A stretch of 64,000 nt of DNA from an uncultured Oscillospiraceae bacterium (GCA_902492045.1 CABUKB010000005.1:1-64000); one strand, 5' to 3'. Positions 1-7,663 are shown, counted from the stretch's first letter. The notes: generated from the sequence alone by a model not told the origin. Numbers and translations are program-made.

Positions 1-6
1 TTATAT

Positions 7-83
7 CCGCCCGTGGCGAAGCTGGATATCGCAGTGGATTCCGATTCCAAAGGCCGGGGGTTCGAATCCCTCCGGGCGGACCA
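7..83 (+). tRNA. tRNA-Arg (anticodon CCG), CCA encoded
   Basis: A full cloverleaf can be drawn by eye. The acceptor arm 7-13 pairs with 73-79, the D arm is GCGA/TCGC, and the anticodon stem GTGGA/TCCAA has one mismatch at its base. The loop TTCCGAT puts CCG at positions 34-36 and so reads the Arg codon CGG. The T arm is GGGGG-TTCGAAT-CCCTC, followed by discriminator A and an encoded CCA at 81-83. It sits at the left edge of an AT-rich accessory stretch, a common place for integration. Confidence 0.95.
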
Positions 84-89
84 AAAGTC

Positions 90-127
90 GAAAGAAGTCG
101 ACGGCCTTACAGCAGTCGACTTCTTTC
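90..127 (+). terminator. Hairpin downstream of tRNA-Arg
   Basis: A 13-bp perfect stem (GAAAGAAGTCGAC with its complement at 115-127) starts seven bases after the tRNA CCA. It is probably the tRNA terminator, although the following T tract is poor. Confidence 0.6.
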
Positions 128-374
128 ATATTATGTGGTATTATTTCTACCATCATGGATAGGGAGGGGATGGTTTGAAAAATTGTTTTCATCCATTTTT
201 GAAAGAAAAGTATTAGTGGGTATTATTCATACAATATTGGATGGCTTTGAAGAATGTGTTTTTGAAATAGATAATCCTTGATAGCATATCTTTGGCTTCT
301 CGTTGCTGTGATAGTTCAAAACCCTACAGAAAATTTATCAAAGAAATCTTTTTTGTATCCCCCTTACAGTATAG
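128..374. other. AT-rich non-coding stretch
   Basis: No convincing coding frame, ribosome binding site or RNA gene is visible between the tRNA hairpin and the terminator at 375-414. Base composition is strongly AT-rich, unlike most of the window. A T-arm-like string (TAGTTCAAAACC, near 310) occurs but is not part of a recognisable tRNA. Confidence 0.5.
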
Positions 375-420
375 AAACCTGTCGAAACAGTAACTATTGT
401 TTTTCGACAGGTTTTTTATT
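375..420 (+). terminator. Rho-independent terminator
   Basis: A strong stem (AAACCTGTCGAAA at 375-387 pairing with its complement at 402-414) closes a loop of about 14 nt and runs into a T-rich tail. It stands alone between the tRNA and the broken VOC gene, so the transcript it once ended may have been lost. Confidence 0.75.
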
Positions 421-443
421 ATAAACAAAAAAGAGGGAAAAAA

Positions 444-780
444 ATGATGAAAATTATGTGTATCAATATCAGTTCAAAACAACCGAAAAAATTGGCGGAA
501 TTTTATGAGTTGATAGGTATTTCTGTTTTTGTTGATAATGACTGCTTTGATGGATACTGCTAAAAGTGAAATGACAATCTGTGTTTGGGATGAAAATAAA
601 TGGGGAAAACAAAAAGGTGAATATATAACGATGGTAGTTCATGTTGATAGTTTACAGTTAACGTATCAGGATTTAACCAAGAAAGGCATAAACGTTGAAC
701 CGATCAAAAAGACGGATTGGGGTGGTGAGCAATTGATTATAGAAGATCCTGATGGAAATATTATCATGTTCCTTGAATAA
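444..780 (+). pseudogene. VOC/glyoxalase-family protein, frameshifted
   Basis: The ATG at 444 follows an AGAGGG ribosome binding site and opens a frame of 39 residues (MMKIMCINISS..., ending FDGYC) that stops at 561-563. The reading then continues in another frame from about 562 (KSEMTICVWDENKWG...) to the natural stop at 778-780, ending with the IEDPDGNIIMFLE signature typical of the VOC (glyoxalase/bleomycin-resistance) superfamily. Joined, the two pieces give a protein of about 110 residues, near the usual family length. A small indel near 560 therefore appears to have broken the gene; a base error in the sequence is the alternative. Family substrate is unknown. Composition is AT-rich like its neighbours. 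Confidence 0.75.
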
Positions 781-811
781 TATTAGGGGACATAGGCTCC
801 TATTTTGCATG

Positions 812-874
812 TGTTCAGTCCCACCCAGCAAAAATGCAAAAATATCTATTTTATAGCCTCTTGACAGAAAAAGA
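812..874 (+). repeat. Tail-like repeat, copy 1
   Basis: This 63-nt stretch aligns without gaps to 1670-1732, with about 45 identical positions by hand count. It begins with a degenerate T-arm-like TGTTCAGTCCCACC and ends with ATAGCCTCTTGACAGAAAAA. Like copy 2 it is followed at once by a hairpin terminator with an unrelated stem. Confidence 0.65.
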
Positions 875-905
875 CGATTGCCAAAGCAATCGACTTATTT
901 TATTT
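875..905 (+). terminator. Hairpin terminator after the broken VOC gene
   Basis: The stem CGATTGC/GCAATCG at 875-892 with a CAAA loop is followed by a T-rich tail. It lies about 95 nt downstream of the VOC stop. Confidence 0.7.
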
Positions 906-911
906 TTGTGA

Positions 912-917
912 TATAAT
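912..917 (+). promoter_or_regulatory. Possible -10 box (TATAAT) for the GNAT gene
   Basis: A perfect TATAAT lies about 60 nt upstream of the GNAT start in AT-rich DNA. No good -35 is seen at the right spacing, so this is only a candidate. Confidence 0.3.
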
Positions 918-977
918 ATAATCAGAATTATTGATGTTTTGCATATGACGAATCTATATGAGCTAGAGGTTGATGTT

Positions 978-1439
978 ATGTCAGATAAAGAATTTTATTT
1001 ATGTGAAGAAAGATTATCTGCTAATGACTACATAGAATTTTTAAGCAGAACAGATTTAGGATCACAATACCCAAAAGAACGATTTTCTGAACGAATTGCT
1101 ACACTTGTAAATGCGGTTTCAATCAGTATAGTTTCCAGAAATTTGGAAAACAAAATCATTGGCGTATGCTTTGGAATAACTGATTTTAGTTATTGGCTTT
1201 TTATTAGCGATTTAGGCGTTGACAGAAATTATGTGAAAAAGGGAATTGGAAGAGCGTTAGTAAATAGAGCTCTTGAGCTGGCGGGGGGTGAAAATAATAT
1301 TATAATGTTTACTTGTTCACATCATGACGCTATTCCGTTTTATGAAAAAATAGGGATGGTAAAATCTGCGGATATTATGGAATATGATCGCATTAATTGG
1401 ACACCATTTACAGTTGGGGAAAACGAGGATAAAATTTGA
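978..1439 (+). CDS. GNAT-family N-acetyltransferase
   Basis: The 153-residue product has the GNAT layout: a central beta segment SYWLFISDLGVDRNYVKKGIG and the acetyl-CoA-binding Q/RxxGxG/A-type loop (VKKGIGRALVNRALELA), then a C-terminal FYEKIGM strand-helix typical of the family. It should transfer an acetyl group from acetyl-CoA to an unknown small substrate. The ATG at 978 is chosen because AGAGGT lies seven bases upstream; a TTG at 939 in the same frame has no such site. The gene stands alone, between hairpin terminators, in the AT-rich stretch, which suggests recent acquisition. Confidence 0.8.
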   Translation: MSDKEFYLCEERLSANDYIEFLSRTDLGSQYPKERFSERIATLVNAVSISIVSRNLENKIIGVCFGITDFSYWLFISDLGVDRNYVKKGIGRALVNRALELAGGENNIIMFTCSHHDAIPFYEKIGMVKSADIMEYDRINWTPFTVGENEDKI

Positions 1440-1607
1440 CCGATATAATTATGTTATTGGATATTATAAGCATAATCATTTATATGAGGGTTCAACTCCT
1501 TCTCAAAAAATTCTTAAAGGTTCGTTTTGTCTTATTCTGCCACGTCGGAACGAGCCGATCTTTTATTTCATAAAAAATCAGTCACCCGCTCCACTGTTCC
1601 TCCTTTT

Positions 1608-1660
1608 CGCAAAAAGTCACGCTCGGCTCACCTGTTCGCTGCCGCTACCAACTTTTTGCG
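1608..1660. repeat. Inverted repeat with 10-bp arms
   Basis: CGCAAAAAGT at 1608-1617 is the exact reverse complement of 1651-1660. The 33-nt interior contains GC-rich, partly complementary strings (CACGCTCGG, GCTGCCGC). It directly precedes repeat copy 2 and could be a palindromic intergenic element; no transposase is present. Confidence 0.55.
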
Positions 1661-1669
1661 AGTCGCGGG

Positions 1670-1732
1670 AGTTCGACTCCACCAATCGAAATACCGAAAG
1701 TATCTTTTTCATAGCCGCTTGACAGAAAAAAC
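1670..1732 (+). repeat. Tail-like repeat, copy 2
   Basis: This pairs with copy 1 (812-874). It starts with AGTTCGACTCCACC, a better T-arm match than copy 1, preceded by CGCGGG, and shares the right half CTTGACAGAAAAA exactly. It may represent a remnant tRNA 3' end used as an attachment site; that role is inference. Confidence 0.65.
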
Positions 1733-1781
1733 CACCGATAATCCCTGTATTTATGCGGGTTTATCGGTGGTTTGCTTTTTT
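1729..1781 (+). terminator. Rho-independent terminator
   Basis: The stem AAACCACCGATAA at 1729-1741 pairs with its complement at 1761-1773, with a loop of about 19 nt that holds a small internal hairpin, and runs into GCTTTTTT. It probably ends any transcript from the GNAT gene. Confidence 0.8.
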
Positions 1782-2031
1782 GTAAAGAGACAATAGTACC
1801 CGGAAAAAACCGAAAAAATCTCTAAAAATCGAATGTATGCAAGTCAACTTTATGCGGAGGCGGGGAGCTAACAGGGCCCCGCCCGTTCTCTTAGGGTCGA
1901 TCACTCAAACGGATCAATCTTTTTTGCGCTTTCACGTCTATTCTGGAAAATCACTGTCTAGTAGTCGACTATTTTTATATTTCGTGGTAACATACAGATA
2001 CAACTGTTTATATTAGCCTAGGAGGTGTAAA

Positions 2032-2829
2032 ATGGAAAAGAACATTTTAAAGCAGAATAAGGAAAGTTGGGATGCGATTGCCGATTCTTTCTTCGGAGTG
2101 ACAGCCCTACCTGCTTATGGTTGTTTTATTCCGACAGAAGATGAACTTGGCTTGTTTCCTGTACTCGTCAATAAAAAAGTGCTAGATATCGGCTGTGGCA
2201 GCGGACATTCTCTAAAATGGTGCGGCGATAAAGGTGCCCAAGAATTATGGGGGCTTGATCTGTCAACCAGACAAATTGAAAACGCAGCGAAGTATTTAAC
2301 CGATCATCAATATCAACCCGTCCTTTTTAATGCCCCTATGGAGCAAAATCCTGGAATTCCGGAGGATTATTTTGACATCGTCTATTCCATATACGCCATA
2401 GGCTGGACGATGGATATACAAAGAACCTTTGACCTTGTTTCATCCTATTTAAAGCGGGACGGCGTTTTCATATTTAGCTGGGATCATCCCTTTATGCACT
2501 GCATGGAAGCCTCTGAAAACACATTGATTTTTTCAGGGAGTTATTTTAATAAGGAACCGTTTACATTTAAAAAGAGTCCCCATGTTCCCGCGAATCGCAA
2601 TAAGCCGGATCTCGGTAAAGAAACCGGTTTTCCCTTAACCCTTTATAACAGGCGCTTATCCGATTACATAAACGCCCTTGCAAAAGCCGGATTTGCTGTT
2701 GAAAGGGTGGTTGAAGAAACCGACAGAGAAACCATGGTCAGCGATTGTGCCTTTAGTACACGATTTTACTCGCCTTATAAAGCTCAAAGATTTCCTCAAT
2801 CCATTGTTTTTAAAGCGAGGAAATTGTAA
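2032..2829 (+). CDS. Class I SAM-dependent methyltransferase
   Basis: A 265-residue protein with the Rossmann-fold SAM site: motif I VLDIGCGSGHS near residues 50-60, the acidic end of strand 2 in LWGLDLS, and motif IV DYFDIVYSIYAIGW. It therefore methylates an unidentified substrate using S-adenosylmethionine. The start is firm: AGGAGGTG lies just upstream of the ATG. The gene is monocistronic, AT-rich, ends in a strong hairpin at 2834-2863 and is the last gene of the AT-rich stretch. Related proteins are common in low-GC Firmicutes; no resistance role can be deduced. Confidence 0.88.
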   Translation: MEKNILKQNKESWDAIADSFFGVTALPAYGCFIPTEDELGLFPVLVNKKVLDIGCGSGHSLKWCGDKGAQELWGLDLSTRQIENAAKYLTDHQYQPVLFNAPMEQNPGIPEDYFDIVYSIYAIGWTMDIQRTFDLVSSYLKRDGVFIFSWDHPFMHCMEASENTLIFSGSYFNKEPFTFKKSPHVPANRNKPDLGKETGFPLTLYNRRLSDYINALAKAGFAVERVVEETDRETMVSDCAFSTRFYSPYKAQRFPQSIVFKARKL

Positions 2830-2833
2830 TGGA

Positions 2834-2893
2834 ATCGCCGCAAGCTATTGGGCTTGCGGCGATTTATAAACGGCGTTTCTATCCAAAAACGCC
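2834..2893 (+). terminator. Tandem hairpins after the methyltransferase
   Basis: The first stem is ATCGCCGCAAG (2834-2844) with 2853-2863, followed by a weak T-rich tail. A second stem CGGCGTTT/AAACGCCG lies at 2871-2893. They mark the point where composition changes from AT-rich to GC-rich. Confidence 0.7.
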
Positions 2894-2945
2894 GACCTCT
2901 CTGAGGTGGGATTTGGATTTTTGAATTCCCGCTATCGGCCGGATT

Positions 2946-3371
2946 TCAGTGGGCATCCGCTTTGGTAAACTGAACGGTACCGTGCGGATGATGTGGCGGT
3001 GCATAAATGGTATAAATTTTAAGAGGACAGCAGCCGGTATTTACAATATTGTGCCATGTTCCGGCAGGAACAAAAATGGCGTATCCGTCACAGACTGGGC
3101 GCTGAAAATGCAACCGGTCTTTGTCCGGTCCCATCATAGCCATGCCGTGACCGCTTTCGATTCTTATAAACTGGTCGGTGTCCGGATGTACTTCCAAACC
3201 GATTTCGCCGCCAACAGGGATACACATCAGAGTAAGCTGTAGATGCTGGCCTGTCCAAAGCGCTGTGCGGTAGTGGGGGTTTTGCCGGCTGGCTTTGTCT
3301 ATGCTCGTCAAGAACGGTTCCGGGCCGTGGTCATTCATCGGCATACGGCAACCATTACGATTTCGATTCAA
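2946..3371 (-). CDS. Cupin-domain protein
   Basis: The 141-residue product shows both cupin motifs. Motif 1 is G-x5-H-x(3-4)-E-like (GGEIGLEVHPDTDQFIRIESG) and motif 2 is PAGTWHNIVNTG, so a metal-binding beta-barrel is expected. The family is annotated variously as cupin or mannose-6-phosphate-isomerase-like; its substrate is not established. The chosen start is a TTG at 3371, preceded by AAGGAGG at good spacing; the GTG at 3389 lies upstream of that ribosome binding site. It reads toward the methyltransferase and is the first gene of GC-rich composition. Confidence 0.85.
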   Translation of the reverse strand: MNRNRNGCRMPMNDHGPEPFLTSIDKASRQNPHYRTALWTGQHLQLTLMCIPVGGEIGLEVHPDTDQFIRIESGHGMAMMGPDKDRLHFQRPVCDGYAIFVPAGTWHNIVNTGCCPLKIYTIYAPPHHPHGTVQFTKADAH

Positions 3372-3479
3372 AACGCTCCCTCCTTTCACTACTCATCGTA
3401 TGTAGCTTTATGGACGGTTGTGATGACAAGAGAGAGCTTCATGGATGACATCCGAATTTCAAAACAGGGACAACAAGCC

Positions 3480-3640
3480 TAAAATCTACATAAACCGGCA
3501 GCGAGCCAGAGGGGAAATGACAACCGGGCGGAGCGAGCGCGAATTTTGGTGCAGAGCAAAGGCGCGAATGAAGAACCGCGTGGACGCTGAATTAGGCGCC
3601 TGACCCCGTGCACGGCATACGTCCTTCGGACGCGGGGCAG
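3480..3640. other. GC-rich intergenic stretch with hairpins
   Basis: Between the cupin start and the small membrane-protein gene lie about 280 non-coding bases. They contain a stem-loop built from GGCGC near 3561 and GCGCC near 3595-3600, and a second stem-loop CCCCG...CGGGG (about 3605-3640) enclosing an ACGTCC-TTCG-GACG mini-hairpin. One hairpin may terminate the surface operon on the minus strand. No coding frame with a ribosome binding site was found. Confidence 0.4.
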
Positions 3641-3649
3641 GGAAAAGGG

Positions 3650-4072
3650 TTATTGGGAGATTTCCTCCTTTTTTGCCAATATTCTGGAGATTCCATATCC
3701 GGCGGCGCCTGCGGCAACAAGTGGGATGCCCACTATCCAATAGCCGTTGGACAACGCATTGGTGGTTCCGTAAATATCCAAAACTCCCCGCACAAGGCTT
3801 CCCACGGTGAGTGTTGCGATTCCGGAATGATAGAGGTTTCGCGAAAGGCCGGGGGGATATTTTGGAGTGCCCGAGAAGCTCAAAAGCAGGAATGGCAGGG
3901 CGCCGCCTGCAAGGGGAAAGCCGAAAGCATAGATCATATAGAAGGAATAAACCCCATGGCTGAAAACTTCATAAACCGCCCCGAAAAGCGCGCAGAAAAG
4001 GGAGACTATGAGATATGCGAAGGCTGTCTTGGCGCATTTCCTCTGCAATCGGTCAGTAGCCGATGTATACAA
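3650..4072 (-). CDS. Small membrane protein, unknown function
   Basis: A 140-residue product with about four hydrophobic segments (residues near 17-37, 43-65, 80-98 and 108-128) and a charged C-terminus (AKKEEISQ). The start is a TTG at 4072 that overlaps the last 20 bases of the upstream phosphodiester-glycosidase gene, with AAAGGAG 11 bases before it; the overlap points to coupled translation. No enzymatic motif is seen. Being last in the operon, it may serve the same surface process, but that is only inference. Confidence 0.65.
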   Translation of the reverse strand: MYTSATDRLQRKCAKTAFAYLIVSLFCALFGAVYEVFSHGVYSFYMIYAFGFPLAGGALPFLLLSFSGTPKYPPGLSRNLYHSGIATLTVGSLVRGVLDIYGTTNALSNGYWIVGIPLVAAGAAGYGISRILAKKEEISQ

Positions 4073-4988
4073 TATCGCTCACACTCCTTTCCCGGATGTT
4101 TCTGCCGTTTGTAGTCGGGTTATTGATGATCTCCCCGTTGAACACCATCGTAGAAGACCCGCCGCCATCCAGATTATAGGCTATCTTGGCACCGATTGAC
4201 TGCATAAACTCCGCCAGATCATGTAGTGAAAGGCCCACGCTTTCATCCGTTCTGCCGTCGGAGACGACAAACAGATAATGCCCTTGCTCCACGATTCCGA
4301 TGGCGGTGCGCGGATTGCTCGTTTTGGCCTTGCCGACCTCTTCGCTTTCGGTGACGGAAACCTGCCCGTCTATCACCAGCGCCGGGCCAAAGGAAAGGAT
4401 TTGTTCTGTGCCGTTGGCCAGGAGCTGCTCTGCGGATATACTCGTTTCGGCGACAATTTCAAAAGAACCGTCTTGATAGATGACCAGATCTTCCTGACCA
4501 TTGGATGCTGTATTCCGATAAAGAACACCGTTTCTCAGAACGTACCCCTTTTCCCGGGTGCCGTAGTAATCCCCGTTAATCGCCAGAATCGCGTGGTTTT
4601 TTCCCGCTATCTCCGAAGTCTTTTCCGTGACATTCCTTCCGTAGATTCCATTGGCGAGGGCTGTTTTCAAATACTCTGCGGAGGATAGCTGCACATCCGC
4701 CACATAGATGGTTGTGCCATTCTCCCGGTGCTCGGTAATGGTGATGGCGATATCGCTGTCCTTATACGAGGTCTGTGTGATCACCGCCTGATTTTCTGCC
4801 GAAGATTCATCGGACGATGGGGATTCATTCTGGTTTTCATCAACCGCCGCGTCCGAAGCGGGGACCGTCTGATAAACGCGGGCGATCACAAAGGTGTCCA
4901 ACAGCACATACAAGGTAAAAGCGGTCAACAGGACGCCATAGAAAATGCCCCAGAGATATTGTCTGATAACGGACACCTCTTTCTGCAA
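4053..4988 (-). CDS. Phosphodiester glycosidase (NAGPA-domain) family exported protein
   Basis: The 311-residue product has an N-terminal membrane anchor (IRQYLWGIFYGVLLTAFTLYVLL, residues near 6-27), an acidic Ser/Glu-rich linker, then a NAGPA domain with the conserved blocks AINGDYYG, NPRTAIG, LFVVSDGR and NLDGGGSSTMVFNG near the C-terminus. Family members cleave phosphodiester-linked sugars or act in exopolysaccharide assembly; the substrate here is unknown. A TTG start at 4988 is chosen because AAAGGA lies six bases upstream, and upstream in-frame codons encode an unlikely Pro/Arg-rich leader. It is separated by 135 nt with GC-rich hairpins from the lipoprotein gene. Confidence 0.85.
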   Translation of the reverse strand: MQKEVSVIRQYLWGIFYGVLLTAFTLYVLLDTFVIARVYQTVPASDAAVDENQNESPSSDESSAENQAVITQTSYKDSDIAITITEHRENGTTIYVADVQLSSAEYLKTALANGIYGRNVTEKTSEIAGKNHAILAINGDYYGTREKGYVLRNGVLYRNTASNGQEDLVIYQDGSFEIVAETSISAEQLLANGTEQILSFGPALVIDGQVSVTESEEVGKAKTSNPRTAIGIVEQGHYLFVVSDGRTDESVGLSLHDLAEFMQSIGAKIAYNLDGGGSSTMVFNGEIINNPTTNGRNIRERSVSDIVYIGY

Positions 4989-5123
4989 CGGATTTCCTTT
5001 TGCCCCGTCTGGTTTCGCCCGTGCCGGTTGGGTTGGCCCCGGCCGGGGCCATGCCGCCGTTTGGTGGCAAAACAATCGGGCGGGCGGGGACGCGCCCCCT
5101 GTACGCGTCCCCTTCAAAAATCG

Positions 5124-6947
5124 TCAGTTGGCTTTAAACTCCCCCGTATTCGATCCGACCGTGATGGTATAGGTTTCCCCGGATACGAGATCGGGACTGC
5201 TGAGAATCACCACGGCAAAGGAGAGTTCCGGCGTGTGGGTGATGAGCGTATTCCCACTGCGGTCCGCCAGCGTGACCGTGGTTCCTGCGGATTGGTTTCC
5301 CACGTTGACCGCTACCACCCCTTGCTCCTGGTCGCTGAAAGTCTGCGCCATGCCGGAAGCGCCCGTGCCGATGAAGGTGCCGCCGGTGATGACGGCGGTT
5401 GTATCGTAATCCAGTGTGGCGGTATCTCCCTGCGTGGGACCGCACACAACCGTATACCCGCCGGAGATGGTCAGCGAGCCGTTGGCGTCGATCCCGTCTC
5501 CGGAGGCCTGGATATGCAGGGTGCCGCCGGATATCGTGATGCTGCCGTTGGAAGAGGAAGACATGCCGCCGCCCATTCCGCCGTGACCGCCGCCGAACAT
5601 ACCGTCCCGCCCGCCGGTCAATCCACTGGAATCGGTGCCCCCTGCGGCATTCAGCCCATCGTCGCTGGCAACCAGCGTTATATCGCCGCCCTGCACATAG
5701 ACATGCAGGGCTTCCAGGCCCTCATAGCTCTCGGTGATGTTGATCGTCCCTGCGGTGACGGTCAGGGTCTCATCGGCGTGGAAGGCGTCGTCGCCGGAGG
5801 CGATATCAAAGACGCCGCCGTTTACGGTGATCGACGCATTGGAGTGAACGGCATCATCAGCGGAATCCACCGTAAAACGACCGTTTGCAATCCACAAATT
5901 TCCGGCGGATTTAAGGCCCTTCATGCTGGTGCTGCTGTCGTCAGCCGACGTGGAGGCCGACGAAGTCTGACCGGGCCGGCCGCCGCCTCCGGGACCGCCT
6001 CGGAATCCGCCCCAGGAATCGGAAGACTCATGGGAGCCGTTCTCGCTGCCGCCGCCCGCAAGAATTTGAAATGTGCCGTTCTCAATCTGCATATAGGCTC
6101 CGGCGCTGATGCCGTCGCCTTCCGCCTCCAGGTTCAGGGTGCCGTTGGAAATATAGACAAAGCCGAGAGACGTGTCCTCGCTGTTCTCCGCATGGATACC
6201 GTCTTTTCCGGCATCCACCGTGATGGTGGTTTCCCCTGTGATTCTGACGCTGTCATTGGCCTTCAGGCCGTGGGAAGCGGAGGTGATGGTATAGGTGCCG
6301 CCGGTGATGACCAGGTCATCGTTGGAGACCACGCCGTGTCCGGCGGGAGAAGTGACCGTAAGGGAACCGGAGCCGTTGAGGGTGAGATCCTGTTTGGAAA
6401 AAATCGCTGAATCAATGTTATTGTCGTCAATGGCTACGAAGGTGCCGCCGTTGGAGAGCGTGTTTTCGGTGCCGTCTGCCAGGGTGACAAATACCTTATC
6501 CGCCTCGAGAATATACAGTGGGGCCGAGGTCTCGCTGTGGATGCTGACCCCGTTAAACACCAGCTGCAGTTTCGCGGTGTCGGGGGCATTGACGATTATC
6601 ATGCCGTCATCCAGGGTGCCGGAAATCCAATATACCGCTTCCTCGGTGATGGTGATGGTCGTCCCGGAGATACGAACGCTGTCGGAACTCGCCGTGGCCG
6701 TATTCCCCTCCAATTGAATAAGAACGCTGCCGCTTTCCTCATAGTCTGTTTTATAATCCCGGTCGGTAAACATATCGGTGTCCGCCTGTGCGGGATTTAC
6801 CTCCACCTGCCCGGTGGTGCCGGCGGACGTTTGAGTACCGCCGGAAACCCCGCCGCCCGAATCGGACGGGCTGTTGTGATCCCCGCATCCGGCCAACACG
6901 CCGACAAGTACTATCAAAACAAAAGCGACGGATATCCATCTTTTCAT
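5124..6947 (-). CDS. Cthe_2159-family beta-helix lipoprotein (DUF4353)
   Basis: A 607-residue exported lipoprotein: signal peptide MKRWISVAFVLIVLVGVLAGC with a lipobox LAGC, then a Ser/Gly/Thr-rich linker. The body is built of repeating strands such as GSLTVTSPAGHGV, GTINITESYEGLEA and GSITISGGTLHIQASGDGIDANG, which is the right-handed beta-helix pattern of the Cthe_2159 carbohydrate-binding family. Gly-rich inserts (GGFRGGPGGGGRPG and GGGHGGMGGGM) interrupt the helix. The C-terminal part resembles a beta-sandwich (SFAVVILSSPDLVSGETYTI). It probably sits on the cell surface and binds acidic polysaccharide. The gene follows DUF4956 by 20 bp and belongs to the same operon. Confidence 0.88.
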   Translation of the reverse strand: MKRWISVAFVLIVLVGVLAGCGDHNSPSDSGGGVSGGTQTSAGTTGQVEVNPAQADTDMFTDRDYKTDYEESGSVLIQLEGNTATASSDSVRISGTTITITEEAVYWISGTLDDGMIIVNAPDTAKLQLVFNGVSIHSETSAPLYILEADKVFVTLADGTENTLSNGGTFVAIDDNNIDSAIFSKQDLTLNGSGSLTVTSPAGHGVVSNDDLVITGGTYTITSASHGLKANDSVRITGETTITVDAGKDGIHAENSEDTSLGFVYISNGTLNLEAEGDGISAGAYMQIENGTFQILAGGGSENGSHESSDSWGGFRGGPGGGGRPGQTSSASTSADDSSTSMKGLKSAGNLWIANGRFTVDSADDAVHSNASITVNGGVFDIASGDDAFHADETLTVTAGTINITESYEGLEALHVYVQGGDITLVASDDGLNAAGGTDSSGLTGGRDGMFGGGHGGMGGGMSSSSNGSITISGGTLHIQASGDGIDANGSLTISGGYTVVCGPTQGDTATLDYDTTAVITGGTFIGTGASGMAQTFSDQEQGVVAVNVGNQSAGTTVTLADRSGNTLITHTPELSFAVVILSSPDLVSGETYTITVGSNTGEFKAN

Positions 6948-6967
6948 AAGGCAAAGCCTCCTCGCTG

Positions 6968-7663
6968 TCAAAGCTCCGATATCGTGGTTTCCTGCCTGGA
7001 AACCGAAATTTCAAGATTTCCGTTCCGGCACCGGATCTTGTCGATCATTTCCTTTTCTTTTGCCGTATCGCGCAGGGTTACGTGATAGGTGAGCCGGAAC
7101 ATACTGCCCATATTGGTTGTCTTCACACAGACGATATCATGGGCTGTGGTATATTCCTGAAAGATATCCTCAAAAACCCCGGTGTAATCCAGATCTTCCG
7201 GAATGGTGATGGTAAGGGTTTTATAGGCCGCTGCATTCTTTTTCGAACCCAGATCCAGGCGGCTGTAGACCAAAAACACGGCACACATGACCACCGTAAA
7301 CAGCACGGCAAAGCCGAGATACCCCATACCGGCAATCAATCCGGCGCCCATCGCCAGGAACAGGGTGCAGATCTCCTTGGCGGTACCGGGGACGGAACGG
7401 AAACGAACCAGACTGAAGGCTCCCGCCACTGCCACACCGGTGCCCACATTGCCGTTGACCAGCATGATTACAACACAGACCACGGCGGGGAGAAGGGCCA
7501 GTGTCACCACAAAGCTTTTCGTATAGCGGGTCCGGTACATATAGGCAATAGACAGAACAAGGCCGAGCACGAGGGAGAACCCCAGACAGAGCAAAAAGTC
7601 GCGCACGCTTATAACCTGGGTAAGCGCGGTATCGAATAATCCCCGAAAGAGCGTCTCAAGCAT
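6968..7663 (-). CDS. DUF4956 membrane protein
   Basis: A 231-residue protein with four hydrophobic segments (about residues 25-45, 52-70, 76-96 and 104-130) and a soluble C-terminal domain (about 145-231). The signature GNVGTGVAVAGAFSLVRFRSVPGTAKEI and the following GMGYLGFA block are typical of DUF4956. Members are often found next to VTC-domain proteins and are suspected to work with them at the membrane. Here the start overlaps the VTC gene by eight bases and the stop is 20 bp before the beta-helix lipoprotein, so the three are almost certainly cotranscribed. Confidence 0.9.
   Translation of the reverse strand: MLETLFRGLFDTALTQVISVRDFLLCLGFSLVLGLVLSIAYMYRTRYTKSFVVTLALLPAVVCVVIMLVNGNVGTGVAVAGAFSLVRFRSVPGTAKEICTLFLAMGAGLIAGMGYLGFAVLFTVVMCAVFLVYSRLDLGSKKNAAAYKTLTITIPEDLDYTGVFEDIFQEYTTAHDIVCVKTTNMGSMFRLTYHVTLRDTAKEKEMIDKIRCRNGNLEISVSRQETTISEL

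Larger units (their letters stand above)
1440..2031. other. Long non-coding stretch with repeats and hairpins
   Basis: Nearly 600 bases without a credible gene. It contains a T-arm-like GGGTTCAACTCC near 1490, a long imperfect inverted repeat (1608-1660), the second copy of the tail-like repeat (1670-1732), a strong terminator (1729-1781), a short GC-rich hairpin near 1860-1890 and a weak promoter-like region before the methyltransferase. Open frames crossing this region have no ribosome binding site and translate the repeats, so they are not called. Confidence 0.6.

Noticed and set aside
1..192. Open frame on the minus strand across the tRNA
   Set aside because: It is the tRNA-Arg gene read backwards with its hairpin; no ribosome binding site.
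861..866. TTGACA as a -35 box for the GNAT gene
   Set aside because: The nearest TATAAT is about 45 bases away with a terminator hairpin between; the string is part of the duplicated repeat.
1384..1796. Two overlapping open frames on the plus strand
   Set aside because: They translate the inverted repeat, repeat copy 2 and the terminator and have no ribosome binding site or family match.
4728..6410. 560-residue open frame on the plus strand
   Set aside because: It is the complement of the phosphodiester glycosidase and beta-helix lipoprotein genes; GC-rich third positions keep antisense frames open.
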